Assembly (NCBI RefSeq): GCF_011058215.1
Contig: NZ_JAALFG010000002.1
Span: 558,001 to 622,000, forward strand
Source of the DNA: Devosia aurantiaca
GTDB lineage: Bacteria > Pseudomonadota > Alphaproteobacteria > Rhizobiales > Devosiaceae
DNA length: 64,000 bases
Direction: 5' to 3'
Part shown: positions 27,718-41,298 of the stretch, piece by piece
How the letters are laid out: the number at the start of each line of letters is the position of its first letter
Position numbering within the stretch: position 1 is the first letter of the stretch
The notes under the pieces: generated by a model
What the model was told of the DNA's origin: nothing
Database searches by the model: none
Seen by the model: only the letters and a program-made list of their open reading frames with translations
Made by a program: the position numbers and the translations under genes

Positions 27718-29540
27718 ATGACCGAAACATCCTTCCTACCCGCAAAATTCCAGAGTTTTGAGGAAAAGTCCGACCCGAGCCAGGTTGCACCCCGACTGGC
27801 CGATCTGCGCGCCGCCATGCAATGGGCGCATGTCGATGCCTTTCTGGTCCCGCGCGCCGATGCGCATCGCGGAGAGTCCGTGCCCGCCAGCGAAGCGCGT
27901 CTGGCTTATCTCACCGGTTTTACCGGCTCGGCTGGCATGGCGGTGATCGGCATTAAGAAGGCCGGTCTTTTCGTCGACAGCCGCTACACGCTCCAGGCGC
28001 CGGCGCAGACCGACACCAACAAGATCACCGTTCATGAGGTCGGCCAGGGCGGGGTCAGCCCCGACATCAAGCTCTACGTGCCCAAAGGCGGCACGCTGGC
28101 CTACGATCCCTGGCTGCACACGCCCGGCGAGATCCGCGACATCACCGAAAAGCTTGCCGGTCACGCCAAGGTCGTGCCGCACGACAATCTCGTCGATCAT
28201 GTCTGGCAGGACCGCCCTGCCCCTCCGGTGAGCCCGATCGAATTTTTGGGCCACAATCGCGCCGGCAAGACCTCTTCCGACAAAATAGCCGATCTGCGGG
28301 ACACTCTCGCCAAGGAGGGCGCCGACGCTGCGGTGCTGACGCTGCCGGAATCGATCTGCTGGCTCTTCAACATGCGCGGCCGCGACGTGCCCAATACGCC
28401 GTTTGTGCTCGGCTTCGCCATCGTGCCAAGATCCGGCCTGCCAACGCTTTATCTCGATAAGGCCAAGATCACCCCGAGATCGAAAAGGCCTTGGACGGCA
28501 TCGCCAAGGTGGCCAAGAGCACCGGCATGGCCAAGGCGCTCGAAAAGCTCGGCTCCGGCCAGAAAGCCGTCTTGGTCGATCCGCAGTCGGCGCCGGCGGC
28601 CGTTGCCAATACGCTGCGCCAGGCCGGTGCCCGCGTCATCGAAAAGCGCGATCCGGTGCTGGGCCCGAAGTCGATCAAGAACGAGGCCGAACTGGCGGGC
28701 ATGCGCGAAGCGCACAAGCTCGACGGCGTGGCGCTGGCCAAATTCCTGCATTGGTTTGACGGTGAGGCGCCCAAGGGTCAGCTGACCGAGATCGGCATCG
28801 TCACGGCGCTCGAAGCTTTCCGCCGCGAGGAAGAAACCTGCGTCGACGCCAGCTTCGATACCATTTCCGGTGCTGGCCCCAATGGCGCCATCGTCCACTA
28901 CCGGGTGACCAAGAAGACCGATCGCACCCTCAATGCTGGCGAAATCATGCTGGTCGACTCAGGCGCGCAGTATCTGTCCGGCACGACCGACATTACCCGC
29001 ACCCTTTTCACCGGCTCGGCGACGGCAGAACAGAAGGACCGCTTTACCCGCGTCCTCAAGGGCATGATCGCCATCTCGTTGGCGCGCTTCCCGCGCGGCA
29101 CCACCGGCGCGCAGATCGATATCCTGGCGCGCCAGTATCTCTGGCAAGATGGGGTGACCTATAATCACGGCACCGGCCACGGCGTCGGCGCCTTCCTCGG
29201 CGTACACGAGGGGCCGGTCGGCATCTCCTCGCGCTACACCACGCCGTTCGAGCCCGGCAATGTAATCTCCAACGAGCCTGGCTACTACAAGACCGGCGAA
29301 TACGGCATCCGCATCGAAAACCTGATTGTCGTCAAGGAAGCAGAAGCCTTCTCCGGCTTCCTCGAGTTCGAAACGCTAACCCTGGCGCCGATCGACACGC
29401 GCTTGATCGATATGGATCTGCTGACGGAAACGGAACGCAACTGGCTCAACAGCTTTCATGCCCGGGTCTGGTCGGAGATCGGACCTCTCGTCGCTGGAGA
29501 GACCAAAGACTGGCTGAAAAAAGCAACGGCAGCGATCTAG
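27718..29540 (+). CDS. pepP: Xaa-Pro aminopeptidase (aminopeptidase P), one frameshift
   Basis: Metallopeptidase that removes an N-terminal residue preceding proline. About 608 residues after repair, the long three-domain form: two creatinase-like N-terminal domains, then the pita-bread catalytic domain with metal ligands in IMLVDSGAQYLSGTTDITRT (two Asp), YNHGTGHGVGAFLGVHEGP (His), NEPGYY and IRIENL (Glu). The break is in the C4 run at 28472-28475; with five C it reads ..KITPEIEKALDGIAK.. The ATG at 27718 with CAGGAA upstream is preferred to one at 27673. Confidence 0.92.
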
Positions 29541-29565
29541 CACTCAGGGTGCCCAACCTTCGTTT

Positions 29566-29591
29566 GTCACCCCGGTCTCCGCCGGGGTGAC
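29566..29591. terminator. Hairpin between convergent genes, likely terminator
   Basis: GTCACCCCGG and CCGGGGTGAC form a perfect 10-bp stem with a 6-base loop, placed 25 bases after pepP and 11 bases before the convergent DUF3828 stop. Neither side has a strong T-run. Confidence 0.6.
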
Positions 29592-29602
29592 AATGGGCGG
29601 TG

Positions 29603-30064
29603 TTACTGCGCTTCCGCCTCTGCAAAAATTTCGGTCAGCCGATAAGAGAATTCATCGTTCTCGCCGGCAAGATCGTCGATCTTCCAGCTGCCATCCTCGA
29701 ACACCAGGTCATAGGTGATCGCTCGAGGCTCACCGAAATTGGTGAAGCTCACATCCACCGTGGCCGTTTCGCCATCGATGACCGGCTCACCGATCTCAAA
29801 GTTGGCGATTTCGAAATCCTGCCCATCGATATAGGGGTCAAAGCTCAGCGCGCCCATCTCCCCTTCCGGCGTGTTCTCGGCGTCTGCCTCAAAAAGCGCA
29901 TTCAGAGCCTCAGACCGAAACTCGGCTTCATCCTCGGAGAACTCGCCGCTGAAATAGGGTGCGTAAACCGCCTCGAGCAGCGCCTCCGGCGTGTCGAATG
30001 GCTGCGCCGCAGCAAGTCCGGTGAGGGCAAAAAATGCCACGGAGGCGAAAGCAAGAAGGCGCAT
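29603..30064 (-). CDS. DUF3828-type exported protein
   Basis: 153 residues from the ATG at 30064 (MRLLAFASVAFFALTGLAAAQ, a clear signal peptide). The mature part is very acidic: TPEALLEAVYAPYFSGEF, then ..IDGQDFEIANFEIGEP and a C-terminal VFEDGSWKIDDLAGE, like small SnoaL/NTF2-like or DUF3828 domains of the periplasm. GGAGC lies before the ATG. No catalytic residues can be named. It follows an exported protein of unknown family on the same strand after 20 bases. Confidence 0.65.
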   Translation of the reverse strand: MRLLAFASVAFFALTGLAAAQPFDTPEALLEAVYAPYFSGEFSEDEAEFRSEALNALFEADAENTPEGEMGALSFDPYIDGQDFEIANFEIGEPVIDGETATVDVSFTNFGEPRAITYDLVFEDGSWKIDDLAGENDEFSYRLTEIFAEAEAQ

Positions 30065-30084
30065 CGGAAGCTCCTGAGCGAACG

Positions 30085-33570
<3,486 letters not shown>

Positions 33571-33590
33571 GGGGAGACTCGATACTTCCT

Positions 33591-33683
33591 GGACCTCATG
33601 GTGAGCCTATCGAACCACGAGGTGAGGCACAAAGGCTGTGCCACGCCCTCATCCTTCGACGGGCCCAGGATCAGGTCTACTGA
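33591..33683 (+). repeat. Dispersed palindromic repeat, copy B
   Basis: Lies in the 146-base gap between recN and ligA. It shares with copies A and C the parts ACCTCATGGTGAGC, TCGAACCACGAGGT, TGCCACG, ATCCTTCGAC (partly) and AGGTCTACTG, while the middle is different. Confidence 0.85.
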
Positions 33684-33716
33684 TAAGGCCCCGCCAGTAT
33701 TGGCGGCAAGCCTCGC

Positions 33717-35387
33717 CTATCGCACCGCGCTCAGCAATTTGCTGGCAGCAGCGCGCGCTTCGTCGGTGATTTCGGCGCCGGCCAGCATACGCGCAACCTC
33801 TTCCTGCCGCGCACCGGTATCGAGTGGCCTGACATGGGTGCGCATGAAATGGCCCTCCTTGACCATTTGTTTTTCGATGAGGAGGTGCCGATTGGCGCGA
33901 GCCGCGACCTGTGGCGCATGGGTGACTGTCAAAACCTGCACCTTGCTGGCCAGGCGCGCTAGCCGGCGGCCGATCGCATCGGCAACGGCACCACCGACAC
34001 CGGTGTCGATTTCGTCGAACACCAGCACCGGCGCCGAACCGCGATCCGCCAGTACCACCTTGAGTGCCAAAAGAAAGCGGCTCAACTCGCCACCCGACGC
34101 CACCTTGAGCAGTGGGCCTGCAGCAGTGCCTGGATTGGTCTGCACATGAAAGGCAATCTGGTCGAAGCCGGCCGCGGCGACGCGATCCGCATCGACCTGG
34201 TGGTCAACGATGAACCTGGCATTGCCCAGCTTGAGATCGGGCAACTCTGCCTCGACCGCCTTGCTCAGCGCCTTGGCCGCCTTCTTGCGGCCATTGCTCA
34301 AAGTGTCGGCGGCCTCCCTGTAGCGCGCCCGCGCCGTCGCCTCCTCCGCTTCCAGAGCTTTGAGCCGGCTCTCCCCGCTTTGCAGCGTTTCAAGATCGCT
34401 GTCGTATTTTGCCAAAACTTCGACCAGGCCATCCGGCGTGGTTTGATGCTTGCGCGCGGCCGCTCGCAGGGCGAACAGCCGTTCCTCAACCTCTTCGAGT
34501 TCGCGCGGATCGAAGGCCATCTCGCGCTTGAGCTCCTCAAGCGCATCCGTCGTGCGATCCAGCGTCACCAGCGACGCATCGAGCGCATCGACGATCGGTT
34601 GGAACAGCGTTGCGCCGGTATCGATCTTGCGCGCCAACCGGCGCATCAATGAAGCAAGGGCGGGCGTAGGCGCATTGGGACCATTGAGGATCTCGTCGAT
34701 CTCGACAACGTCGGACGACGCCTTTTCCGCCTGCTGCAACTGCTGCCGCCGTTCGGCCAGCTCGGTTTCCTCGCCCAGGGCAGGCTTAAGCTTTCCGAGT
34801 TCCTCGACGGCATGGCGCGCATAATCTTCCGCCGCCACGGCTTCGGCCACCAGCGCCCGCTGCTCCGAAACCGATTGCTGCACCTCGACTAGCGCCGACC
34901 AAAGGTCGCGCACGGCGGCAACCGGCTTCGCCAGCTCGCCAAAAGCATCGAGCGCTGCACGGTGGGTCGCCACGTCGACCAAGGCACGATCATCGTGCTG
35001 GCCATGGATCTCGACGATCTGGCTGCCGACTTTTTGCAGCAGCGATGCTGAGACCGGTTGGTCGTTAATAAAGGCACGCGTCCGCCCGTCGGCGAACTGC
35101 ACGCGGCGCAGGATCACGTCTTCATCATCGGGAATGGCATTGTCGCGCAACAGCGCCCGCGCCGGATGCGTCGCTGCAAGTTCAAGCACGGCGACGACCT
35201 GGCCGCTATCCTGCCCCTGCCGGACCAGCGATGCGTCGCCCCTACCCCCGAGCGCCAGGGTCATGGCGTCAAGGAGGATCGACTTGCCCGCGCCAGTCTC
35301 GCCGGTCAGCACGGTCATGCCGTTGTCGAGCGCTAGGTCGAGCTGGTCGATAAGAACGATATTGCGGACCGAAAGCGCGTTGAGCAT
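33717..35387 (-). CDS. recN: DNA repair protein RecN
   Basis: SMC-like ATPase used in double-strand break repair. 556 residues, normal for the family. Walker A GETGAGKSILLDAM at about 30-43, a central coiled coil of about 300 residues rich in Glu/Arg/Ala, then the ABC signature VASGGELSRFLLALKVVL and Walker B VLVFDEIDTGVGG, followed by VLTVTHAPQVAA. The ATG at 35387 begins MLNALSVRNIVLID as in homologues. It is followed by repeat copy B and ligA. Confidence 0.96.
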   Translation of the reverse strand: MLNALSVRNIVLIDQLDLALDNGMTVLTGETGAGKSILLDAMTLALGGRGDASLVRQGQDSGQVVAVLELAATHPARALLRDNAIPDDEDVILRRVQFADGRTRAFINDQPVSASLLQKVGSQIVEIHGQHDDRALVDVATHRAALDAFGELAKPVAAVRDLWSALVEVQQSVSEQRALVAEAVAAEDYARHAVEELGKLKPALGEETELAERRQQLQQAEKASSDVVEIDEILNGPNAPTPALASLMRRLARKIDTGATLFQPIVDALDASLVTLDRTTDALEELKREMAFDPRELEEVEERLFALRAAARKHQTTPDGLVEVLAKYDSDLETLQSGESRLKALEAEEATARARYREAADTLSNGRKKAAKALSKAVEAELPDLKLGNARFIVDHQVDADRVAAAGFDQIAFHVQTNPGTAAGPLLKVASGGELSRFLLALKVVLADRGSAPVLVFDEIDTGVGGAVADAIGRRLARLASKVQVLTVTHAPQVAARANRHLLIEKQMVKEGHFMRTHVRPLDTGARQEEVARMLAGAEITDEARAAASKLLSAVR

Positions 35388-35496
35388 GCGCGTAGCTTCC
35401 GTGGCTAACCGATGCGTCTGTCAGCCCAGCGGCCGAAACAAACACATGATATCGGAGCAGAACAAAATAGCAACGGGGTGCAAGGCGCATCCCCGA

Positions 35497-35520
35497 AAGA
35501 AAGGGCCCCGCGGGGCCCGT
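35497..35520 (-). terminator. Terminator after bamD
   Basis: On the minus strand GGGCCCCG and CGGGGCCC form a fully self-complementary stem followed by TTTCTTTC, about 22 bases past the bamD stop. Confidence 0.7.
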
Positions 35521-35541
35521 TCCATTTCCTGTCGCTGAGGA

Positions 35542-36387
35542 TCAGCGGCGATGCGCCGCCAGCCAGCTGCCCGAATTGAGCTGCGGCGCGAGGCCCTGCT
35601 TGCCCAAAAGCTCGAAGCTGCGCTTGTACCAGTCGCTGGACGGATAGTTGTGCCCCAGCACGGCCGCCGCGGACATGGCTTCATTGGTGAGGCCGAGCAG
35701 CAGGTAGCCTTCGGTCAGGCGATAGAGCGCTTCTTCGATATGGGTCGATGTCTGCCAGGTCTCCACCACTTCCCGGAAGCGGTTGATGGCGGCGGCATAC
35801 TGACCATTGCCGAGATAATAGCGGCCAACCGACATTTCCTTGCCGGCCAGCTGGTCATAAGCGACCAGCAGCTTTTCCTTGGCGTCCGCAGCGTATTCGG
35901 ACTTGGGGTAATTGTTGATCAGCAGCGTATAGGTGTCGATCGCGTCGCGCGACAACTGCTGGTCGCGGGTGATGTCCTTGATCTGCGCAAAATAGGCAGT
36001 GGCCTTGAGCCAAAGGACATAGGGCACGTCCTTCCCATTGGGGTAGAGCGCGAGGAACCGGTCGGCAGCCAGAATTGCCTCTTCGAGCTGGTTGCTGCGA
36101 TAGTTGGCAAACACCAGCATCAGCTTGCCTTTTTCCGTCAGCGGATCGCGCGGATGTTGGCGTTCGAGCTTTTCGAGGCTCTTGATGGCAGTCTGATAAT
36201 ACTGACGGTCAATATCGTCGAGCGCGCTTTGATAAAGCGAGGCGGCCGGAACGATTGGCTCTTCCTTGAGCTTTGGCGGACCAAATAGACCACCGCCGGA
36301 ACAAGCCGTCAGCACGGCGGCAAATAGGCCAATAAGGGCAAACCGGACGGACCGGCTGGCGAACTGGCTCACAACGTCAAGCTTCAC
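35542..36387 (-). CDS. bamD: Outer membrane assembly lipoprotein BamD
   Basis: Lipoprotein of the BAM complex that inserts beta-barrel proteins. 281 residues. Signal MKLDVVSQFASRSVRFALIG.. ending in lipobox LTAC-S, then five TPR-like repeats: ASLYQSALDDIDRQYYQTAIKSLEK, LTEKGKLMLVFANY, RFLALYPNGKDVPYVLWLKA, NNYPKSEYAADAKEKL and RYYLGNGQYAAAINRF. It lies between recN and lpxC on the same strand, common in this group. Confidence 0.94.
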   Translation of the reverse strand: MKLDVVSQFASRSVRFALIGLFAAVLTACSGGGLFGPPKLKEEPIVPAASLYQSALDDIDRQYYQTAIKSLEKLERQHPRDPLTEKGKLMLVFANYRSNQLEEAILAADRFLALYPNGKDVPYVLWLKATAYFAQIKDITRDQQLSRDAIDTYTLLINNYPKSEYAADAKEKLLVAYDQLAGKEMSVGRYYLGNGQYAAAINRFREVVETWQTSTHIEEALYRLTEGYLLLGLTNEAMSAAAVLGHNYPSSDWYKRSFELLGKQGLAPQLNSGSWLAAHRR

Positions 36388-36468
36388 AAACGGCCCCGTT
36401 CAATATCATCCGCAGATGGGCGCGGCGTAGTTGGCAAATCGATCAAAACTGTGGCGCAGCGGCTCGGC

Positions 36469-37425
36469 TCAGCGCACCGAGCGCAGGTAGGGCTGAACCG
36501 CAAGACCTTCGGGCTGGTCGTCGAACGTATCGAATTCCAGCGTCAGGTCTTCAGCGTTGACTATCTCATAATTGGCTTCGCTGGAGAAGAGTCCGGCCAA
36601 AACGTGAGCGTTGAGCGCGTGACCGCCCTTGTAGGAGCGGAAGCGGCCCCAGATCGGCAAGCCCGCGAGCGAGAGGTCCCCGATGGCGTCGAGCAGCTTG
36701 TGACGCACGAACTCGTCTTCGAAGCGCAAGCCGCCAGGATTGAGCACGCGATCTTCATGAACGGTGATGGAATTGTCGAGGCTCGAGCCCAGCGCATAGC
36801 CGGCCTGGCGCAGGATCTTGGCATCGCGAACGAAGCCGAAGGTGCGGGCGCGAGCGACGTCTTCGAAATAACGGCGCGGCGTCCAGTCGAAGATCATGCG
36901 CTGGCGGCCGATGACCTTGGAGTCGAAGTCGATTTCGAGGTCGAGCGCCCGGCCATTATAGGGCTCGAGCGCCGCAAAGGCATCGTTATTGCGCACGGTC
37001 ACCGCGCGAAGGACCTTGAGGAACTTCTTCTGTGCCGGCTGGATTTCGAGGCCGACGGCGAGGATCGCTTCGGCGAAGGGATGCGCCGAGCCATCCATGA
37101 TCGGGCATTCGGGGCCGTCGAGCGTGATCATCGCATTGTCGACGCCCATGCCGGAAAGAGCCGAAACCACATGTTCAACGGTGGCGACACTGACGCTGTC
37201 ACCCAGATCGAGCGTGGTGCAAAGCGTCGTGCGGGTGACGCGCGAATGATGAACCTGGACCGATTTGGAGAAGGTACCGTCGCCCAGTTCGCGCCGGATC
37301 ATGTAGCCGCTGTCGGGAACGCCCGGCCCCATCGTCAGCGTCACCGGCTGCGCGCCGTGCACACCATAGCCTGAGAAGGAAATTTCACCGGCGAGTGTGC
37401 GCTGACGCGTCGATAGTCTGATCAT
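36469..37425 (-). CDS. lpxC: UDP-3-O-acyl-N-acetylglucosamine deacetylase LpxC
   Basis: Zn2+ enzyme, first committed step of lipid A synthesis. 318 residues from the ATG at 37425 (MIRLSTRQRTL), with AGGGTG 8 bases upstream; a GTG three codons earlier is also possible. Zinc and catalytic residues are visible in VEHVVSALSGMGVDNA, HKLLDAIGDLSL and HALNAHV. A terminator separates it from ftsZ upstream, so it probably has its own promoter in the interval 37426-37470. Confidence 0.95.
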   Translation of the reverse strand: MIRLSTRQRTLAGEISFSGYGVHGAQPVTLTMGPGVPDSGYMIRRELGDGTFSKSVQVHHSRVTRTTLCTTLDLGDSVSVATVEHVVSALSGMGVDNAMITLDGPECPIMDGSAHPFAEAILAVGLEIQPAQKKFLKVLRAVTVRNNDAFAALEPYNGRALDLEIDFDSKVIGRQRMIFDWTPRRYFEDVARARTFGFVRDAKILRQAGYALGSSLDNSITVHEDRVLNPGGLRFEDEFVRHKLLDAIGDLSLAGLPIWGRFRSYKGGHALNAHVLAGLFSSEANYEIVNAEDLTLEFDTFDDQPEGLAVQPYLRSVR

Positions 37426-37470
37426 CCTGGGCACACCCTACCGAAGTCGTATTTCACGCATCTGTTAGCT

Positions 37471-37502
37471 AAAAAATCTCGGCGCGGAAGCCGCGCCGAG
37501 AA
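37471..37502 (-). terminator. Terminator after ftsZ
   Basis: On the minus strand TCTCGGCGCGG, loop CTT, CCGCGCCGAGA is followed by TTTTTTAGC. It marks the end of the dcw transcript before lpxC. Confidence 0.88.
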
Positions 37503-37528
37503 ACGTTCATGTCGCAGTCAGAAGCGGA

Positions 37529-39196
37529 TCAACCGTGCTTGCGCAGGAAGGCCGGGATTTCGAGGCTGTCCTTTTGCACCGGCGCAACTGGCGCGCGGCC
37601 CTGGTTGTCGAGCGCGCCGCGGGCACCTTCGACTGGCGAAGAAACCCGCGAAGTCCTTGCGCCGCCTGCCTCAATTGCGCTTCGAGCAGCGGCATCGTCC
37701 GCCATCGAAACACGCGGTTCAGGCTTGGCTTCGACCGCTGGTTGACCGAGGTTCAGGCCGACATTGGAGGCCAGGCGCTTGAACAGGGCACGAGCATTGC
37801 GGGGCTCACCACCCTGCTGATCCTGTGCTTCCTGTGTCCGGCGCGCAACAGCCGGAAGCTCCTCGGTGCGCGGCATACGGCGCTGACCATCGGGGCGAGC
37901 AGCATGGGAGGGCACGTAGACGCTGGGAATCGGACGCTCTTCGACGATCGGGGCTTCTTCCGGTTCGGCAATGGATTCGGCGGCCGGAACGTAGGGCTCG
38001 ACGAGGATGCCGTCGTCTTCATGGGCATAGGACGGGATCGCCTGCTGCGCTGCGAAAGCTTCGGCAACAGCGGCCTCGACCTGGTGGCCGATTTCTTCGA
38101 CTTCGATCATGACCGGCTCTAGCACCGGCTGCGGCACGACTGGTCGGCTGGCTTCGACCGGGACGTGACGCTTAACGGATAAAGGGGTGCGCGACGCGTG
38201 CGGCTTGGCCGGCTCCATTGCTTGGACCATGGTCGCATCGGTGCCGGTGGCAACCACCGAAACGCGGATCGTGCCGGTAAGGCTCGGATCGTAGGTTGCG
38301 CCCAGGATGATGTTGCAATCGGTGTCGACTTCCTCGCGGATGCGGCTTGCCGCTTCGTCGACTTCGTAAAGGGTCAGGTCCGGACCGCCGGTGATCGAGA
38401 TCAGGAGGCCGCGGGCACCCTGCATCGAGACGTCGTCGAGCAGCGGGTTGGCGATCGCAGCTTCCGCGGCGTGACGCGCACGGTCTTCGCCCGAAGCCTC
38501 GCCGGTGCCCATCATCGCCTTGCCCATGCCGCGCATCACGGCGCGAACGTCGGCGAAGTCGAGGTTGATGAGGCCTTCCTTGACCATGAGGTCGGTGATG
38601 CAGGCGACGCCCGAGAACAGCACCTGGTCGGCCATCGCGAAAGCGTCGGCAAAGGTGGTCTTTTCGTTGGCGACGCGGAAGAGGTTCTGGTTCGGAATGA
38701 CGATCAAGGTATCGACATGGCGATGCAGCTCGTCGATGCCGTCCTCGGCAAGGCGCGCACGGCGATTGCCCTCAAAGTTGAACGGCTTGGTGACCACGCC
38801 AACCGTCAGGATGCCCTGTTCGCGGGCAGCACGAGCAACCACTGGAGCAGCACCGGTACCGGTACCACCACCCATGCCGGCGGTGATGAACACCATGTGC
38901 GAGCCGGAAAGGTGATCGTTGATCTCGTCCCAGCTTTCTTCGGCGGCCGCACGACCGACTTCCGGGTGCGAACCAGCGCCGAGGCCTTCGGTAACACCGA
39001 CGCCGAGCTGGATGATGCGCTGCGCCTTGGACAGCGCCAGAGCCTGGGCGTCGGTATTGGCGACAACGAAATCCACGCCATCGAGCCCGGATTCGATCAT
39101 GTTGTTAACGGCGTTGCCGCCAGCACCACCGCAACCGAACACGGTGATGCGGGGCTTTAGTTCTTGGATATCCGGGATCGTGAGGTTGATGGTCAT
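37529..39196 (-). CDS. ftsZ: Cell division protein FtsZ
   Basis: Tubulin-like GTPase that forms the division ring. 555 residues from the ATG at 39196 ([10 protein letters not shown]). GTP site: [15 protein letters not shown] near 21-35 and the tubulin signature [16 protein letters not shown] near 105. The GTPase core ends near 320. A long disordered linker of about 200 residues follows, typical of alphaproteobacteria, and then the C-terminal peptide [11 protein letters not shown], the binding site for FtsA and other partners. Unusually it is separated from ftsA by a DUF4126 gene and a repeat. Confidence 0.96.
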   Translation of the reverse strand: MTINLTIPDIQELKPRITVFGCGGAGGNAVNNMIESGLDGVDFVVANTDAQALALSKAQRIIQLGVGVTEGLGAGSHPEVGRAAAEESWDEINDHLSGSHMVFITAGMGGGTGTGAAPVVARAAREQGILTVGVVTKPFNFEGNRRARLAEDGIDELHRHVDTLIVIPNQNLFRVANEKTTFADAFAMADQVLFSGVACITDLMVKEGLINLDFADVRAVMRGMGKAMMGTGEASGEDRARHAAEAAIANPLLDDVSMQGARGLLISITGGPDLTLYEVDEAASRIREEVDTDCNIILGATYDPSLTGTIRVSVVATGTDATMVQAMEPAKPHASRTPLSVKRHVPVEASRPVVPQPVLEPVMIEVEEIGHQVEAAVAEAFAAQQAIPSYAHEDDGILVEPYVPAAESIAEPEEAPIVEERPIPSVYVPSHAARPDGQRRMPRTEELPAVARRTQEAQDQQGGEPRNARALFKRLASNVGLNLGQPAVEAKPEPRVSMADDAAARSAIEAGGARTSRVSSPVEGARGALDNQGRAPVAPVQKDSLEIPAFLRKHG

Positions 39197-39243
39197 AGGT
39201 GGCCTCATAGTGGCGTGGTTGGTTAAGATTTACGGGCCAATTC

Positions 39244-39331
39244 GTTAACCCCACCCTAACAAGTGACCGCTTTGCGTTAACTTTCCCGCAAAATGCGACA
39301 ATGAGCGGTTACCGATTACGCCTTTGTTAAC
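39244..39331 (-). promoter_or_regulatory. Three GTTAAC sites upstream of ftsZ
   Basis: The palindrome GTTAAC occurs at 39244, 39276 and 39326 in the otherwise featureless 150 bases before ftsZ, with another TTAA at 39222. TTAAC is half of the binding site of the cell-cycle regulator CtrA (TTAA-N7-TTAA) in Caulobacter, but the exact N7 spacing is absent, so this is only a suggestion. Confidence 0.3.
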
Positions 39332-39355
39332 CAGCCACGCCTTCTCACCCGGGTA

Positions 39356-39446
39356 AACCTCATGGTGAGCACGTCGAACCACGAGGTCGGGCTCACCCAT
39401 CGTGCCACGACCTCCCCCATCGACAGGCTCAGGATGAGGTCTACTG
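39356..39446 (+). repeat. Dispersed palindromic repeat, copy C
   Basis: About 91 bases between ftsZ and the DUF4126 gene. It shares ACCTCATGGTGAGC, GTCGAACCACGAGGTCG, GTGCCACGACCTC, and CAGGCTCAGGATGAGG followed by TCTACTG with copy A, in the same orientation. Confidence 0.85.
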
Positions 39447-39450
39447 CTAT

Positions 39451-39930
39451 TTAGCGCTGTTCGAGCAATCCCTGCGTGCCGGTCAGCTGCGGATTGGTGA
39501 TGGCAAGGGCACTGCCGAAGACGAGCGCATCTTCCACGAGCCCGCTCGGCGTCTGACCGACCTGTCGCATTGCCGCCTTGCGCATTCCGAGCCCGATATA
39601 CGAAGAGACCATTGCTGCAGCGACTGCCACAACGGCGCCGCTGACCTGCTGGCCCCGGGGCGCCAGCGCTGCCCCTGCATAGGCCGCGGTGATGGTGCGG
39701 ACGCCAAGCCCGATCGGAATGGTGCGATCAGGAGCCGACTTCATCTTGTCGCCGGCCATTTCGGCGGCCGCGAAAGCCACGGCACCCGCGGTCACCACCG
39801 GATTGTGGAAAAGCTTTTGCAGCGGCAGGTCATCGTTGACTTCGCCGCGATAGGTCGCAAGGCCGATCGTGGCCAACGGGGTGATGCCGCGCTGGCCTGC
39901 AACAAGGCCGATCAGAAATGATCGAAGCAT
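39451..39930 (-). CDS. DUF4126 family membrane protein
   Basis: 159 residues with four or so hydrophobic segments: LRSFLIGLVAGQRGITPLA, VTAGAVAFAAAEMAGDKM, GLGVRTITAAYAGAALA, and VVAVAAAMVSSYIGLGMRKA. The start (GLVAGQRGITPLA) and AAEMAGDK resemble DUF4126, a small membrane family without known function. It is placed between ftsA and ftsZ, which are normally adjacent, and is in the same direction. Confidence 0.75.
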   Translation of the reverse strand: MLRSFLIGLVAGQRGITPLATIGLATYRGEVNDDLPLQKLFHNPVVTAGAVAFAAAEMAGDKMKSAPDRTIPIGLGVRTITAAYAGAALAPRGQQVSGAVVAVAAAMVSSYIGLGMRKAAMRQVGQTPSGLVEDALVFGSALAITNPQLTGTQGLLEQR

Positions 39931-39984
39931 TGGTCGTTCTCCGGAAGGGTTACCGGAAGAACGGTTTCTACCCGGCTTTCGATC

Positions 39985-41298
39985 CTAGAAGCTCGTGCGG
40001 AGCCAGGTTCCGACCCTGGCGATGTAGCCGTCGGTGCCGGTCAATTTTCGCGAGCCGCGCGGCTCGGCATATTCCTGGTGGCAGACCTGGGGATAAACCA
40101 GCATGCCGGCGACGGTTGCAAAGGCTGCGCCCTTTGCCATTTCGGGCAGGCCGGCAATGCCCATGGGACGGCCGTTGCGAACGTTGCGCGCCAGGGTACG
40201 GCGGGCAACTTCGGGAAGGCCGGTCATTTCGCTGGCGCCGCCGGTCAGCACAAAACGGCGACCGCAGATATCCATCATCCCTGTCGCCTGCATGCGATCG
40301 CGCACGGCGGTAAGAATTTCTTCGATGCGCGGGCGCATGATGCGGGTCAGGACCGCGCGCGGGATCTGTCCAGGCGCTTCGTCATGGGAGGCGCCAACCG
40401 GCTGGATCGAAATCATCTCGCGCTCGTCCGCCTGACCCGGCAAGACCGATCCATGCAGCGTCTTGAGGCGCTCGGCATCGGCCACGCTGACCGAAAGCTG
40501 GCGCGCAATATCGAGCGTCAGGTGATGACCGCCGATGGCGATGGCATCGGCATAGACCATGTGGCCGTCATTGAAGACCGACACTGTGGTGGTCGCGCCA
40601 CCGAAATCGATGCAGGCGACGCCAAGCTGGGCTTCGTCATCGACCAGCGTAGCAAGCCCCGATGCATAAGGCGTTGCGACCAAGGCCTCGATCTGCAGAT
40701 GGCAGCGGTGCAGCACCAGTTCGAGATTGCGCATGGCCAGCGTTTCGGCGCTGACCACGGCGACATCGACGCTGAGCTTTTCGCCGACCATTCCCTTGGG
40801 ATCGCGGATGCCTTTCTGCCCGTCCAAGGCGTAACCGATCGGTAGCGCATGGACGATCGAGCGTTCCGGACGCACGGAGCGCGAGTTCACGGCGCGCAGC
40901 ACGCGAACGATGTCGGACTTTTCGACCTCTTCTCCATCGAGCGACACCGCGGCCGAAAAGGTTTCCGAGCCGAGACGGCCAGCGGTGACATTGACCAGCA
41001 CAGACTCCAGCGTCAGCCCGGCCGCACGCTCGGCCATACCCACGACATTGCGGATCGCCTGCTCGGCCTTCTCCACGTCGGTGACGACGCCGCTCTTCAC
41101 CCCGGAAGCTGGACCATAGCCAAAGCCGATGACCTCGGCCTGATGTGTACGGCCACGCAGGGCCTTGCCCTCGGGACGCGGCGAAAGGCGCGCGATGACG
41201 CAGCAGATCTTGGTGGAGCCGATGTCGAGCACCGCCACCAGCGTCGTCTTGCCAGGCTGCACCGGCCGGAGCCGGGAAGTCATCGCGTCCATCATCAT
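39985..41298 (-). CDS. ftsA: Cell division protein FtsA
   Basis: Actin-like ATPase that anchors FtsZ to the membrane. 437 residues: VAVLDIGSTKICCVIARL (phosphate 1) near 21-38, the SHS2/1C insert (HQAEVIGFGYGPASGVKSGVVTD across 50-75), VACIDFGGATTTVSVF (phosphate 2), VLTGGASEMTGL (adenosine loop) and a C-terminal membrane helix ARVGTWLRTSF. The ATG overlaps the ftsQ stop (ATGA). Confidence 0.96.
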   Translation of the reverse strand: MMMDAMTSRLRPVQPGKTTLVAVLDIGSTKICCVIARLSPRPEGKALRGRTHQAEVIGFGYGPASGVKSGVVTDVEKAEQAIRNVVGMAERAAGLTLESVLVNVTAGRLGSETFSAAVSLDGEEVEKSDIVRVLRAVNSRSVRPERSIVHALPIGYALDGQKGIRDPKGMVGEKLSVDVAVVSAETLAMRNLELVLHRCHLQIEALVATPYASGLATLVDDEAQLGVACIDFGGATTTVSVFNDGHMVYADAIAIGGHHLTLDIARQLSVSVADAERLKTLHGSVLPGQADEREMISIQPVGASHDEAPGQIPRAVLTRIMRPRIEEILTAVRDRMQATGMMDICGRRFVLTGGASEMTGLPEVARRTLARNVRNGRPMGIAGLPEMAKGAAFATVAGMLVYPQVCHQEYAEPRGSRKLTGTDGYIARVGTWLRTSF

